A stretch of 64,000 nt of DNA from Lewinellaceae bacterium. Lineage in GTDB: Bacteria > Bacteroidota > Bacteroidia > Chitinophagales > Saprospiraceae. Location: assembly GCA_020636405.1 (NCBI GenBank), contig JACJXW010000004.1, forward strand, positions 992,001-1,056,000, given 5' to 3'. The notes beneath the pieces were generated by a model. It was not told the origin of the DNA. It ran no database searches and worked only from the letters and a program-made list of their open reading frames with translations. The position numbers were made by a program, and so were the translations under genes. Shown one piece after another: positions 25,878 to 35,043 of the stretch (position 1 is the stretch's first letter; the number at the start of each line of letters is the position of its first letter).

Positions 25878-28292
25878 ATGAAAAAGCAACTCTTACCCCT
25901 TCTCCTTATTCTAATAGGAACAATACTTCACGCTCAGCCAGGCCTGCGGTACTCGCGGGCGAAGGTCAGCCTTGCCAATACGGAGCTTTCGGAAATTTCA
26001 GCCCTGGGCCTGGAAACCGACCACGGCCAGGTGGCGCGAGGGCGCTTTCTGATCAACGACTTCTCGGATGCCGAGCTGGCCTTACTGGATCAGCACGGCA
26101 TCACATACGAAGTGCTCATTCCAGATGTAGGGGCATGGTACCGGGAGCAAAGGCAGCAGCCGGAGGAACCGGTGGCTTTCCGCGGCAACGGCTGCGAGGA
26201 TGGCGGCCTTTTGTACGACTATCCCACCCCTGCCAACTACGAGTATGGTTCGATGGGGGGGTACTATACCTATGAGGAAATGCTGGAGACGCTGGACGAG
26301 ATGGCCGCCCTCTATCCCAACCTGATCAGCGCCCGCCAGCCCATCGGCGACATTCTGACCCACGAAGGGCGCCCTGTTTACTGGTTGCGGGTATCAGACA
26401 ACCCCAACGAGGACGAAGACGAGCCGGAAATGCTCTATACCGCCCTGCACCACGCCCGCGAACCCAACAGCCTTTCCCAACTGATCTTCTACCTCTGGCA
26501 CCTGCTGGAAAATTACGAGTCGGACCCCGAAATCCAGTATCTTCTGAACAATACAGAGTTGTATTTCATCCCCTGCGTCAATCCGGATGGTTATGTTTAC
26601 AATCAAACCATAGAGCCTAATGGAGGCGGCCTGTGGCGGAAGAACCGCTGGGCGGGTGAAGATGGGGCCGTCTACGGCGTCGACCTCAACCGCAATTACG
26701 GCTATGAGTGGGGGGCCGATAATATCGGTTCCTCGCCCAACCCGGAGGGCGCTACTTTCCGGGGCACGGCGCCATTCTCCGAGCCGGAAACCCAGGCCGT
26801 CAAATACTTTTGTGAGCAACGCCAGTTCCGGATCGCCCTGAACTACCACACCTATGGCAACCTGCTGATCCATCCCTGGGGGTACAACGACCAGCCCACT
26901 GAGGAAGATGAGGTCTTCAAGGGCTTCGGCCGGCTGATGAACCGGGAGAACAATTTCACAATGGGCACCGGTACGGAAACGGTGGGGTATGTCACCAACG
27001 GGGGGAGCGACGACTGGATGTACGGAGAGGCGGAAACCAAGCCTGCCATCTACTCCTATACGCCCGAAGTAGGATCCGGCTCCATCGGCTTCTGGCCGCC
27101 TCAGAGCCTGATCGACGAGTACAACAAGTCCTGCCTGCTCCAAAACCTGACGGCAGCCCACCTTCTGCTCAATTACCTGGAAGCAGAGGATACCAGTGAG
27201 GACATCCTCACCACCGCCGAAGGCAGCATCGGGCTGGCCCTGAAAAAGTTCGGCCTGATGGATGGGCCGGTGATCGTGTCCGTCACCGCCGCCAGCCCCA
27301 ATGTAAGTGTCACTGCCGCTCCTCAGTCCTATTCCCTTGCCCTATTGGAAGAGAATAGCTATACTTTTGATTACACCGTTGCGGAAGGCATGGCTGCTGA
27401 AGAGGAAGTGCGCTTCGCCGTCCTCATCGACAACGGCCTGTTCACCCGCACCGATACCCTGCGCAAAACCTTCCTGCAGGGAGAACTGGAAACCATCTTT
27501 TTCGACGACCTGTCCGCCGCCGACAACTGGGCCTCCACCTTCCTCTGGGGCCTGACGGACGAGCACTTCGTCTCCGCTCCCAGCAGCTTTACGGATAGCC
27601 CTGACGGGAACTACCCGGACGGCTACGAGGCGGCCATCACCCTGCAAAACCCGGTCTCCCTGATCGACGGGGAGCGGGCGTTCCTGAGGTTCTGGGCCCG
27701 TTGGGATATCGAGGCCGGCTGGGACTACGCCCAGGTGCTGATCTCCGCCGACGGTTCCGATTTCATTCCTCTCTGCGGCCGGTATACCAAGGCCGGCAGC
27801 GGCAATTTCCAGCCGGAGGGCGAGCCCTTGTACGACGGCAGCCAGGAGGATTGGGTCATGGAAGAGATCGACATTTCCGATTACCTCGGCAGTGAAGAGG
27901 TATACATCCAGTTCCTGATCCGCACCGACGGCTTCGTCAATCAGGACGGCTTCTACTTCGACGACCCGGAAGTGGTTATCCTGACCGAACCCCTGACCGA
28001 TATTGGCGATGAGCCGGGCGATGCGATGCCCTACCTGCGGCCCTATCCCACGCCCTTCAGCGATGACCTGCGGGTAGACTTCTCCTTGACGGAATACAAA
28101 GGCCGCGTGCAGGCGAGGCTGCTCACCCCCTACGGCCAGCTGATGGCGGAACAGGAACTGCGGGAGGTGTCGGCTATCCAGCGTCACCGTTTTACTTTTG
28201 ATGGGGAGAGGCTGCCTACTGGGGTCTACCTTCTGCAGATCGTGGCGGAAGGGGAAGTCGTAGGGGTGCGGAAGGTGGTGAAGGCGGGGTAG
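25878..28292 (+). CDS. Secreted M14 zinc carboxypeptidase with T9SS sorting domain
   Basis: An 804-residue extracellular protease. A signal peptide (MKKQLLPLLLILIGTILHAQ) is followed by a pro-region and the M14 catalytic domain, about residues 110-430. The zinc ligands HHARE (His/Glu, near residue 191) and a later NYHTYGNLLIHPWG are visible, with substrate-site elements CVNPDGYVYN, WRKNRW, GVDLNRNYGYEWG and the catalytic Glu region YTPEVGS. A beta-sandwich region follows, and the last ~85 residues are a T9SS sorting domain (LRPYPTPFSDDLRVDF, LLTPYGQLM, PTGVYLLQIV). The frame opens at 25716, but the ATG at 25878 starts the signal. Likely role: protein degradation for nutrition. Confidence 0.9.
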   Translation: MKKQLLPLLLILIGTILHAQPGLRYSRAKVSLANTELSEISALGLETDHGQVARGRFLINDFSDAELALLDQHGITYEVLIPDVGAWYREQRQQPEEPVAFRGNGCEDGGLLYDYPTPANYEYGSMGGYYTYEEMLETLDEMAALYPNLISARQPIGDILTHEGRPVYWLRVSDNPNEDEDEPEMLYTALHHAREPNSLSQLIFYLWHLLENYESDPEIQYLLNNTELYFIPCVNPDGYVYNQTIEPNGGGLWRKNRWAGEDGAVYGVDLNRNYGYEWGADNIGSSPNPEGATFRGTAPFSEPETQAVKYFCEQRQFRIALNYHTYGNLLIHPWGYNDQPTEEDEVFKGFGRLMNRENNFTMGTGTETVGYVTNGGSDDWMYGEAETKPAIYSYTPEVGSGSIGFWPPQSLIDEYNKSCLLQNLTAAHLLLNYLEAEDTSEDILTTAEGSIGLALKKFGLMDGPVIVSVTAASPNVSVTAAPQSYSLALLEENSYTFDYTVAEGMAAEEEVRFAVLIDNGLFTRTDTLRKTFLQGELETIFFDDLSAADNWASTFLWGLTDEHFVSAPSSFTDSPDGNYPDGYEAAITLQNPVSLIDGERAFLRFWARWDIEAGWDYAQVLISADGSDFIPLCGRYTKAGSGNFQPEGEPLYDGSQEDWVMEEIDISDYLGSEEVYIQFLIRTDGFVNQDGFYFDDPEVVILTEPLTDIGDEPGDAMPYLRPYPTPFSDDLRVDFSLTEYKGRVQARLLTPYGQLMAEQELREVSAIQRHRFTFDGERLPTGVYLLQIVAEGEVVGVRKVVKAG

Positions 28293-28305
28293 GGGATTAT
28301 TCCCT

Positions 28306-29592
28306 TCAATCCCCCTCTTCCATTACCTCCTCGATCGTCGGCGCTTTCCAGCGGGTATAGCCCACCGGCACGCTCTGGGCCTTCTTCATGGCTTTGCCTG
28401 CCCGCTGTTTGTCGTACACCATGGCGAAAGTCATGATGAGGCTGGTACCGATGATGATGAACAGCAAAATGCCCGCTTCGAAGCCAGGTACGACGGCCTC
28501 GCTGGGGATGGCGTAAAAAAGCAGGATGGTGATCAGCCCGCGGGGGGCGATGAAGAGCTGGGGGATGATATCACTGCCGAGAAACAGGCGCAGAATGACG
28601 AAGCGAATGGCGTAAATGGACAGAATGATCAGTCCGCTGATGAGCGCCACCTCCAGGTGAAGCAAGGAGGCCAGGGAGATGGTCAGTCCGAAGATAACGA
28701 AAAAGAAGGTGCGCACGACGAAGGCGGTCTCCATGGTGATGATGTGCAGGCCCTCGTAGATGTTCTTGGCTTTCTCGAGGTCCAGCCAGCGGCCGAGCCG
28801 CCCGCGGAAGAAGAGCTGCATGTTGGCGATCACTAGCCCGAAGGACAGAATGATGATAAGAGAGGAGAGGTGCATCTTTTTACCCAGAGCGTATAGCAGC
28901 AGCAGTACGGCAATGAGGAGAAAAAGCTTGACCTGGCTTCGGATGTTTTGAAAGATGAACAGGATGAGGTAGCTGGCCACCAGTGAGATGGCGATGGTCA
29001 GCCCCAGGTTGCCGAAAAAGTTCGCAACCCCGTTGCCTTCGGCGTGTCCGGCGGACTCCCATTGCCCCGCCAGGAAGTAGAAGAGCATGATGCCCAGGAT
29101 GTCGGAAAAGGTACTTTCATAGATGTGGAACTCCTTCTTCGCATGGCTGAGGCCGGAGACCGAAGGAATAATGATGGCACTCGACAGGATGGAAAGAGGC
29201 GTGGCGTATAGCCAGGCTTTGGCCATGTCCATGTCCGGAATGAACTGGTGGAGGATGAGGGCGGCCACCCAGGTCGAGGCCAGGAGGCAGAGGAGGGCAA
29301 TGGCCAGGGCCTTGCCGATGGGCAGGATCTTCTCGGGCTTGAGTTCCAGTTCCAGTGCCGCCTCCAGTACGATCATGATCAGCCCCACGATACCCAATAC
29401 CTCCAGAATGGGGAAGAAGTCGATACTGCCCAACCCGAACGCATCGAGCCCCAGTTTCAGCAGGATGCCGAGAGCGATCAGCATGAGCACGGAGGGTACA
29501 TTGGTCTTGCGGGCCACCTCACTGAAGATGAACGACAGAATGATGATGGTGGAAGCTTCGATGATCAGGTTGTAAGAGGTCAGTATCTCCAT
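28306..29592 (-). CDS. Cation:proton antiporter (CPA family)
   Basis: A 428-residue membrane protein with about 12 hydrophobic segments. It resembles the NhaP/KefB-type Na+(K+)/H+ antiporters: an N-terminal ILSFIFSEVARKTNVPSVLMLIALGILLKLG element, a core helix with STFSDILGIMLFYFLAG (acidic residue for transport, TFSD), and FIAPRGLITILLFY near the C-terminus. It should exchange sodium or potassium for protons. Its stop is only 13 bases from the stop of the convergent M14 gene. It lies downstream of the MscS-like/ATPase pair on the same strand (69-base gap with a caaaaatcgccgatcg repeat), so the three may form one ion-homeostasis operon. Confidence 0.87.
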   Translation of the reverse strand: MEILTSYNLIIEASTIIILSFIFSEVARKTNVPSVLMLIALGILLKLGLDAFGLGSIDFFPILEVLGIVGLIMIVLEAALELELKPEKILPIGKALAIALLCLLASTWVAALILHQFIPDMDMAKAWLYATPLSILSSAIIIPSVSGLSHAKKEFHIYESTFSDILGIMLFYFLAGQWESAGHAEGNGVANFFGNLGLTIAISLVASYLILFIFQNIRSQVKLFLLIAVLLLLYALGKKMHLSSLIIILSFGLVIANMQLFFRGRLGRWLDLEKAKNIYEGLHIITMETAFVVRTFFFVIFGLTISLASLLHLEVALISGLIILSIYAIRFVILRLFLGSDIIPQLFIAPRGLITILLFYAIPSEAVVPGFEAGILLFIIIGTSLIMTFAMVYDKQRAGKAMKKAQSVPVGYTRWKAPTIEEVMEEGD

Positions 29593-29661
29593 ATTATATT
29601 GTTATCGTAAAATTCAAAGTTTGATAAAACGCCCCCTAAATCAAAAATCGCCGATCGACAA

Positions 29662-30375
29662 TCAAACTACCCTACAAGAATACCCTCCTTCCTCCAGCAG
29701 TTGGATCAGTTCTCTCAGGTGGGCCTCCTGTTTGAGCACCACCCGCAATTCGAGGGTGCTGTCGGGAATGCCGTCGGTTATCCATTCCGGTTTATGGTTC
29801 CAGTCCAGGTAAGGGGTGGTGGCCAGGAGGTCCAGTAGCGGAACGGCAAAGCTGGCGTGGTTTTCCTCGCCTTCCCGTTGTACGGAAAGGTGGAAGACCC
29901 CGCTCACATCTTCTCCGGAGAGCAGGGTATAGCCGTACTCCCAAAGGAGGGAATAGCTGAGGTAGTGGCGGCCGTCGTCGGCCTGCAGGTAGAGGCCCAG
30001 GTTGCCCAGCCTGGAAACTACACCCTGGACATTGCCGCTGCGCAATTTCTTTCCGGGTACGATGGCGTGGCCCAGCCGTATCATCCTCCCGCTCACGTAG
30101 TTGCGGATATGGGGGTATCCTGCCAGGACGAGTACCCCCAGCAACAGGGAATGGAGCGGAGGATTGATAAACACAAAGAAGGCGCTCCAGGCCAGAATGG
30201 CCAGCGGCTCATAGAGCAGCATGGCCGAACGCAGCAGGCGGCGCCCGGCGGTCAGCAGGCGGCTGCTGACCGAAACGCCTGCCACCAGGCGGTAGGCCAG
30301 GCGGAGCACAAAGTAGAAACCCAGCAGGGCTATTCCCAGAGAAGAGAGGCCCAGCCAGGAAACCCGGTAGGACAT
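29662..30375 (-). CDS. MscS-like membrane protein, partner of the P-loop ATPase
   Basis: A 237-residue protein with three N-terminal hydrophobic segments (roughly residues 5-25, 48-66, 70-87) and a soluble C-terminal half. The segment NYVSGRMIRLGHAIVPGKKLRSGNVQGVVSRLGNLGLYLQADDGRHYLSYSLLWEYG resembles the pore-end and beta domain of MscS channels, although the usual Gly/Ala-rich TM3 is short. The chosen ATG at 30375 overlaps the ATPase stop codon as TAATG, which indicates translational coupling; another ATG lies 12 bases earlier. It may be a channel whose gating is controlled by the ATPase. MscS assignment is moderate. Confidence 0.6.
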   Translation of the reverse strand: MSYRVSWLGLSSLGIALLGFYFVLRLAYRLVAGVSVSSRLLTAGRRLLRSAMLLYEPLAILAWSAFFVFINPPLHSLLLGVLVLAGYPHIRNYVSGRMIRLGHAIVPGKKLRSGNVQGVVSRLGNLGLYLQADDGRHYLSYSLLWEYGYTLLSGEDVSGVFHLSVQREGEENHASFAVPLLDLLATTPYLDWNHKPEWITDGIPDSTLELRVVLKQEAHLRELIQLLEEGGYSCRVV

Positions 30376-32816
30376 TATTGTTTCCATTGCTCGTATTTGA
30401 TGTAATCTTTGTGTTCCAGCAATGCACCGATAGCGTTGGCTGCCCCTTCATTGATCTCCAGCCACCCATCGGAATGGCGGGTGAGCAGGCCTACGCTGAG
30501 CAGGCGCCGCAGGATGTTGACATATTTTTCCGAAAAGGGCGGCCCCATCAGCTTGCGCAGTTGGTATTCGCTGGTCCGCTTTTGCATCAGGATAGCACTA
30601 AGCAGGACCGCGGTGTCGGGGTTTAGAAAATCCGGCAGTGCGTATTCTGGAGGCGTATGAATGAAGACACTATTTTCATCCACTTTCTGTACGGATAGGG
30701 CCCAGCGGAGGAGGGCCTCTCCGATGTTGCCATTGGCGGCCCGGTGTACCCGCGAGGCCAGGCGGTTGAACTGCTGGGGGCTGGCCTCCTGAAGTTGGTC
30801 GTTGAGCAGGGTCATATGGGTGGCCCCGTGGCGTATCAGTATAGCCTCCCGCACAGCCTCGGCAGGCATTAAGTCCATATTGAGTTCAGCCTGGAACAGG
30901 CTGCCTACATTGTGCAGCTGCTGCAGGTGGTTCGACAGGGCATTGCTCAGGGAGACCAGGAAAAAAAGATTGCCCGAATAGGCGTCGATGTAACGACGTA
31001 GTGCCCGGACATTCTGATTGAGCGGAACAGAAGGGTTCCACCACGACTCCAGCCCGTCGATCCATAACAGTGGGTGCTCATGGAGGGAATTTTTTTGGAT
31101 GAACTCCAACGCTTCTTCCAGATTGTAATCAACTTCCAGTTTTCTGCCCTGGATTTGAATAACGCAACCCGGGCTTATCCGGATGGTGTTTTCCGGAAAA
31201 AAACGATTGGCTACCATTTCTCCAAAAAAGGACTTCCCCGAGAATCGTTTACCGGTAATGGCCACAGCGCCCCGGAAGCCCTTCTTCCAGTTGTCGATGA
31301 TGCTTTCGATGTGCTGCATCTTGTCCTCCCGCCCAACCCAGAAGGATTCTCCGATATATCCTTTGGCCTGGAAAATGGCGGCATATTGACTGTTGTCATT
31401 GGATACGGTTCGGCTTTGGATAAAGCGCACTACTTTTTCCGAGGTGCTCAGGTTTTCTTCCTGTTCGGCAGCCTTACGGATCTTTCGTACCGCCTTTACC
31501 TGGTTGGCCCACCAGCGTTGCAGGTTATCCAGCCACTTATACCGCCGTAACCGCAACCGGCTGATGGCCGATTGAGATGGAATGGGTAAAAAAAGATGGG
31601 TGGAATCGAATACGGTGCTGAACCGGAAGTCGCTCTCCAGCCGTTGCTTCACGGTACCGGCGAGTCCAGTTAATTGCTCTTCCGAACTCAACAGGTTGTT
31701 CCGGAAGGCTTCAATGGGCTGAAACAGGTCCGCCATTTCCCATTTCCCTTCTGTCTCCTTGCTTTCACTGGAGAGCAGGATCAGGCGATTGCGGATATTG
31801 GACAAGGCAACCTTAAGTCCGTTGAGGGTATTCTCGGTAAGTTCCCAAGCCTCGTAGGCCGGAGGCAAAACTTCCGACTCCAACCACTGCAGGCAGCGCT
31901 TTCTCAGGTTCAGGCTGAGCACTTCCAGCATCCCGCCCTGTATTCCCAGTGCCAGTTCCATTTTTTCGGGCAGTTTGTTCAGTGCTTCCTCCAGCGCATC
32001 GGAGAAGGCCTGCAGGCGGGGTTGTGCCTGCACTTTGCCGGCGATCGCTTCGAGGCGGCCGGATATTTTTACGGGATTGGAAAGGCCGCCGGCGCCGGGA
32101 TCTTCTTCGGCCAGGAGCGCTGTCGTTTGGTCAATTTTATTATGAACTTCGAGGACATCGGACTGGCAGGTAGATACCAATTGTTTGGCCTGATGGCAGA
32201 TCTTGTGAAAGATGGCCAGGGCGTTGGCTGATTCTTGATACTGTTGGAGGAGGCGGGACATCTGCCCGGTGATGGAAGAGAATTGCTCCCGGTATACCGG
32301 CCAGGGGTTCTTCTGCTGCCGCCAGTTGTCGATCCTCCGCTTGCGGCTGGGCTGCCACGCTTTGCGTTCCGACTGCTTCACCCGCCCCATAAAACCTTGC
32401 AGGGACTTTGCTGCGGATTGCAGTGCGGCCTTCGACTGTTGATTCAGCCTTTCCATACCGGACTCGCCGATTATGCCATCAGCCATCAGCAGGTAGCCTT
32501 TCTGCAACTCAAAAAACACATCGCGCCACAGCAGCAGGAAGGCCTTTGCCTCGGCCGCCCATTCGTAGTTGATGAGGTAGGAATGAAAAAGCTGCTCTTC
32601 CGGATCGGCTTCCTGGCCCGTCAGCCGTTCGAAGGCATATTCGCCAACCTGCCCAAAGGATCCACAAAGGGTAGCCGCCGCTGTGGCTATTCGCTCCAGC
32701 TGTTCCTGAGGAGAGGTGAAGCCCCAGGCGCCATCAATAGCTTCCGCTATCCGGGCCTCCAATTCATCAAGCTGTTCCGGTATCGGTATATTAGTGGAGC
32801 CTTGTGTTTTTGACAT
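30375..32816 (-). CDS. Large P-loop (STAND-like) ATPase, unknown system
   Basis: An 813-residue protein. Residues 1-430 are mostly helical with coiled-coil character and no recognisable domain. About residues 470-500 form a linker. From residue 515 there is a P-loop NTPase: Walker A in VAITGKRFSGKSFFGEM, Walker B in HPLLWIDGLESWW, a sensor-like strand LFFLVSLSNALS, then a lid region (HRAANGNIGEALLRWALSV) and a C-terminal winged-helix-like part (LSAILMQKRTSEYQLRKLMG...LLSVGLLTRHSDGWLEINEGAA). This is the order seen in STAND/AAA-type switch ATPases. The ATG at 32816 (MSKTQGS) is preferred to the frame's upstream end. It is coupled to the MscS-like gene. Function is unknown; I recognise no named family. 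Confidence 0.7.
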   Translation of the reverse strand: MSKTQGSTNIPIPEQLDELEARIAEAIDGAWGFTSPQEQLERIATAAATLCGSFGQVGEYAFERLTGQEADPEEQLFHSYLINYEWAAEAKAFLLLWRDVFFELQKGYLLMADGIIGESGMERLNQQSKAALQSAAKSLQGFMGRVKQSERKAWQPSRKRRIDNWRQQKNPWPVYREQFSSITGQMSRLLQQYQESANALAIFHKICHQAKQLVSTCQSDVLEVHNKIDQTTALLAEEDPGAGGLSNPVKISGRLEAIAGKVQAQPRLQAFSDALEEALNKLPEKMELALGIQGGMLEVLSLNLRKRCLQWLESEVLPPAYEAWELTENTLNGLKVALSNIRNRLILLSSESKETEGKWEMADLFQPIEAFRNNLLSSEEQLTGLAGTVKQRLESDFRFSTVFDSTHLFLPIPSQSAISRLRLRRYKWLDNLQRWWANQVKAVRKIRKAAEQEENLSTSEKVVRFIQSRTVSNDNSQYAAIFQAKGYIGESFWVGREDKMQHIESIIDNWKKGFRGAVAITGKRFSGKSFFGEMVANRFFPENTIRISPGCVIQIQGRKLEVDYNLEEALEFIQKNSLHEHPLLWIDGLESWWNPSVPLNQNVRALRRYIDAYSGNLFFLVSLSNALSNHLQQLHNVGSLFQAELNMDLMPAEAVREAILIRHGATHMTLLNDQLQEASPQQFNRLASRVHRAANGNIGEALLRWALSVQKVDENSVFIHTPPEYALPDFLNPDTAVLLSAILMQKRTSEYQLRKLMGPPFSEKYVNILRRLLSVGLLTRHSDGWLEINEGAANAIGALLEHKDYIKYEQWKQ

Positions 32817-32852
32817 ATATGCAAGAAGGTATTCAGCTTTATACAACTCTAA

Positions 32853-33131
32853 GTTAGGAAAAAATGGAGGATCGGGCCGGAAAAAGCCCATGAGCTTATT
32901 ACCAGAAATTTGTATTCCAATTCCACAGTGGTGTCAATGGCTGAAAATGAATATAAAGAGATCATCAGGGAACTGGCTGATAATGGCTTTCAGGGAGGTA
33001 TTATTTATGACGGGCTCATCGTTTTTTGTGCAGAAAAGGCAAAGGCAAAAAAGATTATTACATCCAATCCAGGCGATTTTACCAGGCTTATACTGGCTTT
33101 TGATCTGGATATTGAGATTGTAGGTATCTAA
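32853..33131 (+). pseudogene. 5'-truncated PIN-domain toxin (VapC-like) remnant
   Basis: From the stop at 32850 the frame encodes only the C-terminal two thirds of a PIN domain: PEKAHELITRNLYSNSTVVSM, ENEYKEIIRELADNGFQGG, IIYDGLIVFCAEKAKAKKI (third PIN Asp) and ITSNPGDFTRL (fourth PIN Asp region), then DIEIVGI and a stop. The N-terminal strand with the first catalytic Asp (usual 'LLDTNI') is missing, and the sequence breaks off just upstream of the divergent ATPase gene. No antitoxin gene is present. PIN toxins are Mg-dependent RNases; this copy should be inactive. Its stop directly abuts the gldH stop. Confidence 0.65.
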
Positions 33132-33617
33132 TTATTGCTTGCCGCCTCTTTTCTGGCCCGTATCTTCCACCAGGAATCCGATGCTTTGTATTCCTTCCAC
33201 CGGGTCGGTTCGCATGTACTGTTCAACGGTAACGGTAAACTGCCCGGACTGATTGAAGTATGCTCCTTCCTGGATGGGGATCTTCAGAATACAGGATTCG
33301 CTGTTGCACTTTCCCAGCCAGACGCCGGCTTTATCCGCCAGTTCGAGGGAAAGCAGCTCATTGATGCGTTCTCCGGAAGGGAATTGGGTATAGATCCGGG
33401 TATAGAGGTTTTGAAAATTGTAACTGGTGCTGTGTTCCACCTCCAGATAGAGGTTGAATATGGAGAGCGTATCTTTTATGGAGAAGGTAAAGTCCAGCGT
33501 ATCGCCCTGCGCCCAGTTGCCGCTCTGAATCTCGTATCGTTTTTCATAGTCATAACCTGCCATACAAGAGGCGAAGAAAAGAAGGGCGGCAAAGAACAGG
33601 ACGTTAGGATACTTCAT
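33132..33617 (-). CDS. gldH: Gliding motility lipoprotein GldH
   Basis: A 161-residue lipoprotein with signal MKYPNVLFFAALLFFASCMAG (lipobox FFASC). The mature part follows the GldH pattern: a Trp in NWAQGDTLDFTFSIKDT, NLYLEVEHSTSYNFQNLYTRI, FPSGERINELLSLELADKAGVWLGK, and the ending GQFTVTVEQYMR...GIQSIGFLVEDT. GldH is needed for gliding in Flavobacterium and stabilises the GldK/GldL/T9SS machinery; it fits the several T9SS cargo proteins in this window. It is downstream of dnaJ on the same strand but separated by a strong hairpin, so it may have its own promoter. Confidence 0.88.
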   Translation of the reverse strand: MKYPNVLFFAALLFFASCMAGYDYEKRYEIQSGNWAQGDTLDFTFSIKDTLSIFNLYLEVEHSTSYNFQNLYTRIYTQFPSGERINELLSLELADKAGVWLGKCNSESCILKIPIQEGAYFNQSGQFTVTVEQYMRTDPVEGIQSIGFLVEDTGQKRGGKQ

Positions 33618-33670
33618 AGTATTTAAAGCTGTAGGTTAGGCTCATTAGCCGGTAGGTAGGATGGAGGCGC

Positions 33671-33727
33671 CCAGGGGAAACCGTTGCTACTGAAGGGCTC
33701 AAGGCGCCGGGCAACGGTTTCCCCTGG
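33671..33727 (-). terminator. Perfect 17-bp hairpin after dnaJ
   Basis: CCAGGGGAAACCGTTGC (33671-33687) and GCAACGGTTTCCCCTGG (33711-33727) are perfect inverted copies around a 23-base loop, 5 bases beyond the dnaJ stop. It is likely a terminator or mRNA 3' stabiliser for grpE-dnaJ. The T-run is weak on both strands. Confidence 0.6.
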
Positions 33728-33732
33728 AAAAC

Positions 33733-34890
33733 TCACTTAAAATAATCTTTCATTTTTTCGAAGAAGGTCTTATCCGACTTGCCGGGCTGTGGGTGGAAAT
33801 TGGGCATGGACTTCAGTTTCTCCAGCATTTCCCGTTCCTCGTCATTCAGTTTCTTGGGCGTCCATACGTTGACGTGGATCAGTTGGTCGCCGGTACCGTA
33901 AGCTTGCACCGAGGGAAGCCCTTTGCCCTTGAGGCGGAAAATTTTCCCGGACTGTGTTCCTGCCGGCACTTTGATCTTTACGCGGCCGTCGATCGTTGGT
34001 ACTTCTACGGAGGTGCCCAAAGCGGCGTCGGCAAAATTGAGGTACAGTTCATGGATGAGGTTCATGCCGTCGCGCTGCAGGTGTTCGTGCGCTTTTTCTT
34101 CGATGTTGATGAGCAGGTCGCCGGGAGGGCCGCCCTGGGCGCCGGAGTTGCCTTTACCCCGCAGTGACAGCTGCATACCCTCTTCCACGCCGGCGGGGAT
34201 CTCGATATCGAGTGTTTCCTCTCCGTACATGCGGCCGTCGCCTTTGCACTTGGGGCAGTTGGCCGTCACCTGTTGGCCGGAGCCATTGCAAGTAGGGCAG
34301 GTAACAGTGGTCTGCATCTGCCCCAGGAAAGTATTTTTTACCTGGCGGACATATCCGGCGCCACGGCAGGTGGAGCAGGTTTGTACCGAGTTGCTGTCTT
34401 TGGCGCCACTACCGTTGCACTGGTCACAGGTGACATGTTTTTTGACCTTTATTTTCTTGGTTACGCCGGTGGCTATTTCTTCCAGGGTAAGGGTCACTTT
34501 GATGCGGAGGTTGCTGCCGCGTTGTCCGCGGGTACGGGTGCGGGTGCGGGCGCCCCCGAAGAAACTGTCGAAGGGGCTGCCACTATCGCCGAAAATGTCG
34601 CCGAACTGCTGGAAGATGTCTTCCATCGTCATTCCGCCGCCGCCGAAGCCGCCGCCACCATGGCCGCTGACGCCGGCATGGCCGTAGCGGTCATACCGCG
34701 CCTTCTTATCCGGGTCGCTAAGGATCTCGTAGGCCTCTGCGGCTTCTTTGAACTTGTCCTCAGCCGTTTTATCACCGGGGTTCTTATCCGGGTGGTACTG
34801 AATGGCCATTTTGCGGTAGGCCTTTTTGATGGCCGTTGCATCAGCATCCTTTCCAACACCTAATACTTCGTAATAATCTCTTTTTGCCAT
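33733..34890 (-). CDS. dnaJ: Chaperone DnaJ (Hsp40)
   Basis: A 385-residue type I DnaJ. Residues 1-70 are the J domain with IQYHPDKNPGDK (HPD motif that stimulates DnaK ATPase). Residues 75-115 are Gly/Phe-rich (GHGGGGFGGGGMTMEDIFQQFGDIFGDSGSPFD). The zinc region has four CxxCxGxG repeats (CDQCNGSG, CSTCRGAG, CPTCNGSG, CPKCKGDG). The C-terminal substrate-binding domains (GMQLSLRGKGNSG, GDQLIHVNVWTP) complete it. Length is normal. It lies downstream of grpE (153-base gap) on the same strand; DnaK itself is not in the window. Confidence 0.97.
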   Translation of the reverse strand: MAKRDYYEVLGVGKDADATAIKKAYRKMAIQYHPDKNPGDKTAEDKFKEAAEAYEILSDPDKKARYDRYGHAGVSGHGGGGFGGGGMTMEDIFQQFGDIFGDSGSPFDSFFGGARTRTRTRGQRGSNLRIKVTLTLEEIATGVTKKIKVKKHVTCDQCNGSGAKDSNSVQTCSTCRGAGYVRQVKNTFLGQMQTTVTCPTCNGSGQQVTANCPKCKGDGRMYGEETLDIEIPAGVEEGMQLSLRGKGNSGAQGGPPGDLLINIEEKAHEHLQRDGMNLIHELYLNFADAALGTSVEVPTIDGRVKIKVPAGTQSGKIFRLKGKGLPSVQAYGTGDQLIHVNVWTPKKLNDEEREMLEKLKSMPNFHPQPGKSDKTFFEKMKDYFK

Positions 34891-35043
34891 GGTTCAATAT
34901 TAATACAGGTTGGCAGTTCAGGTTGCCGGCCTGGTTGGGGAAGGGGTGTTCGTAGTTCGTTACTCGTCAATACATTACCTGTCCGGGACAGGAGCATTGA
35001 CAGCTAAAAACGAGTGATCTGCAATGAAAACGTCCTTTTCGGC

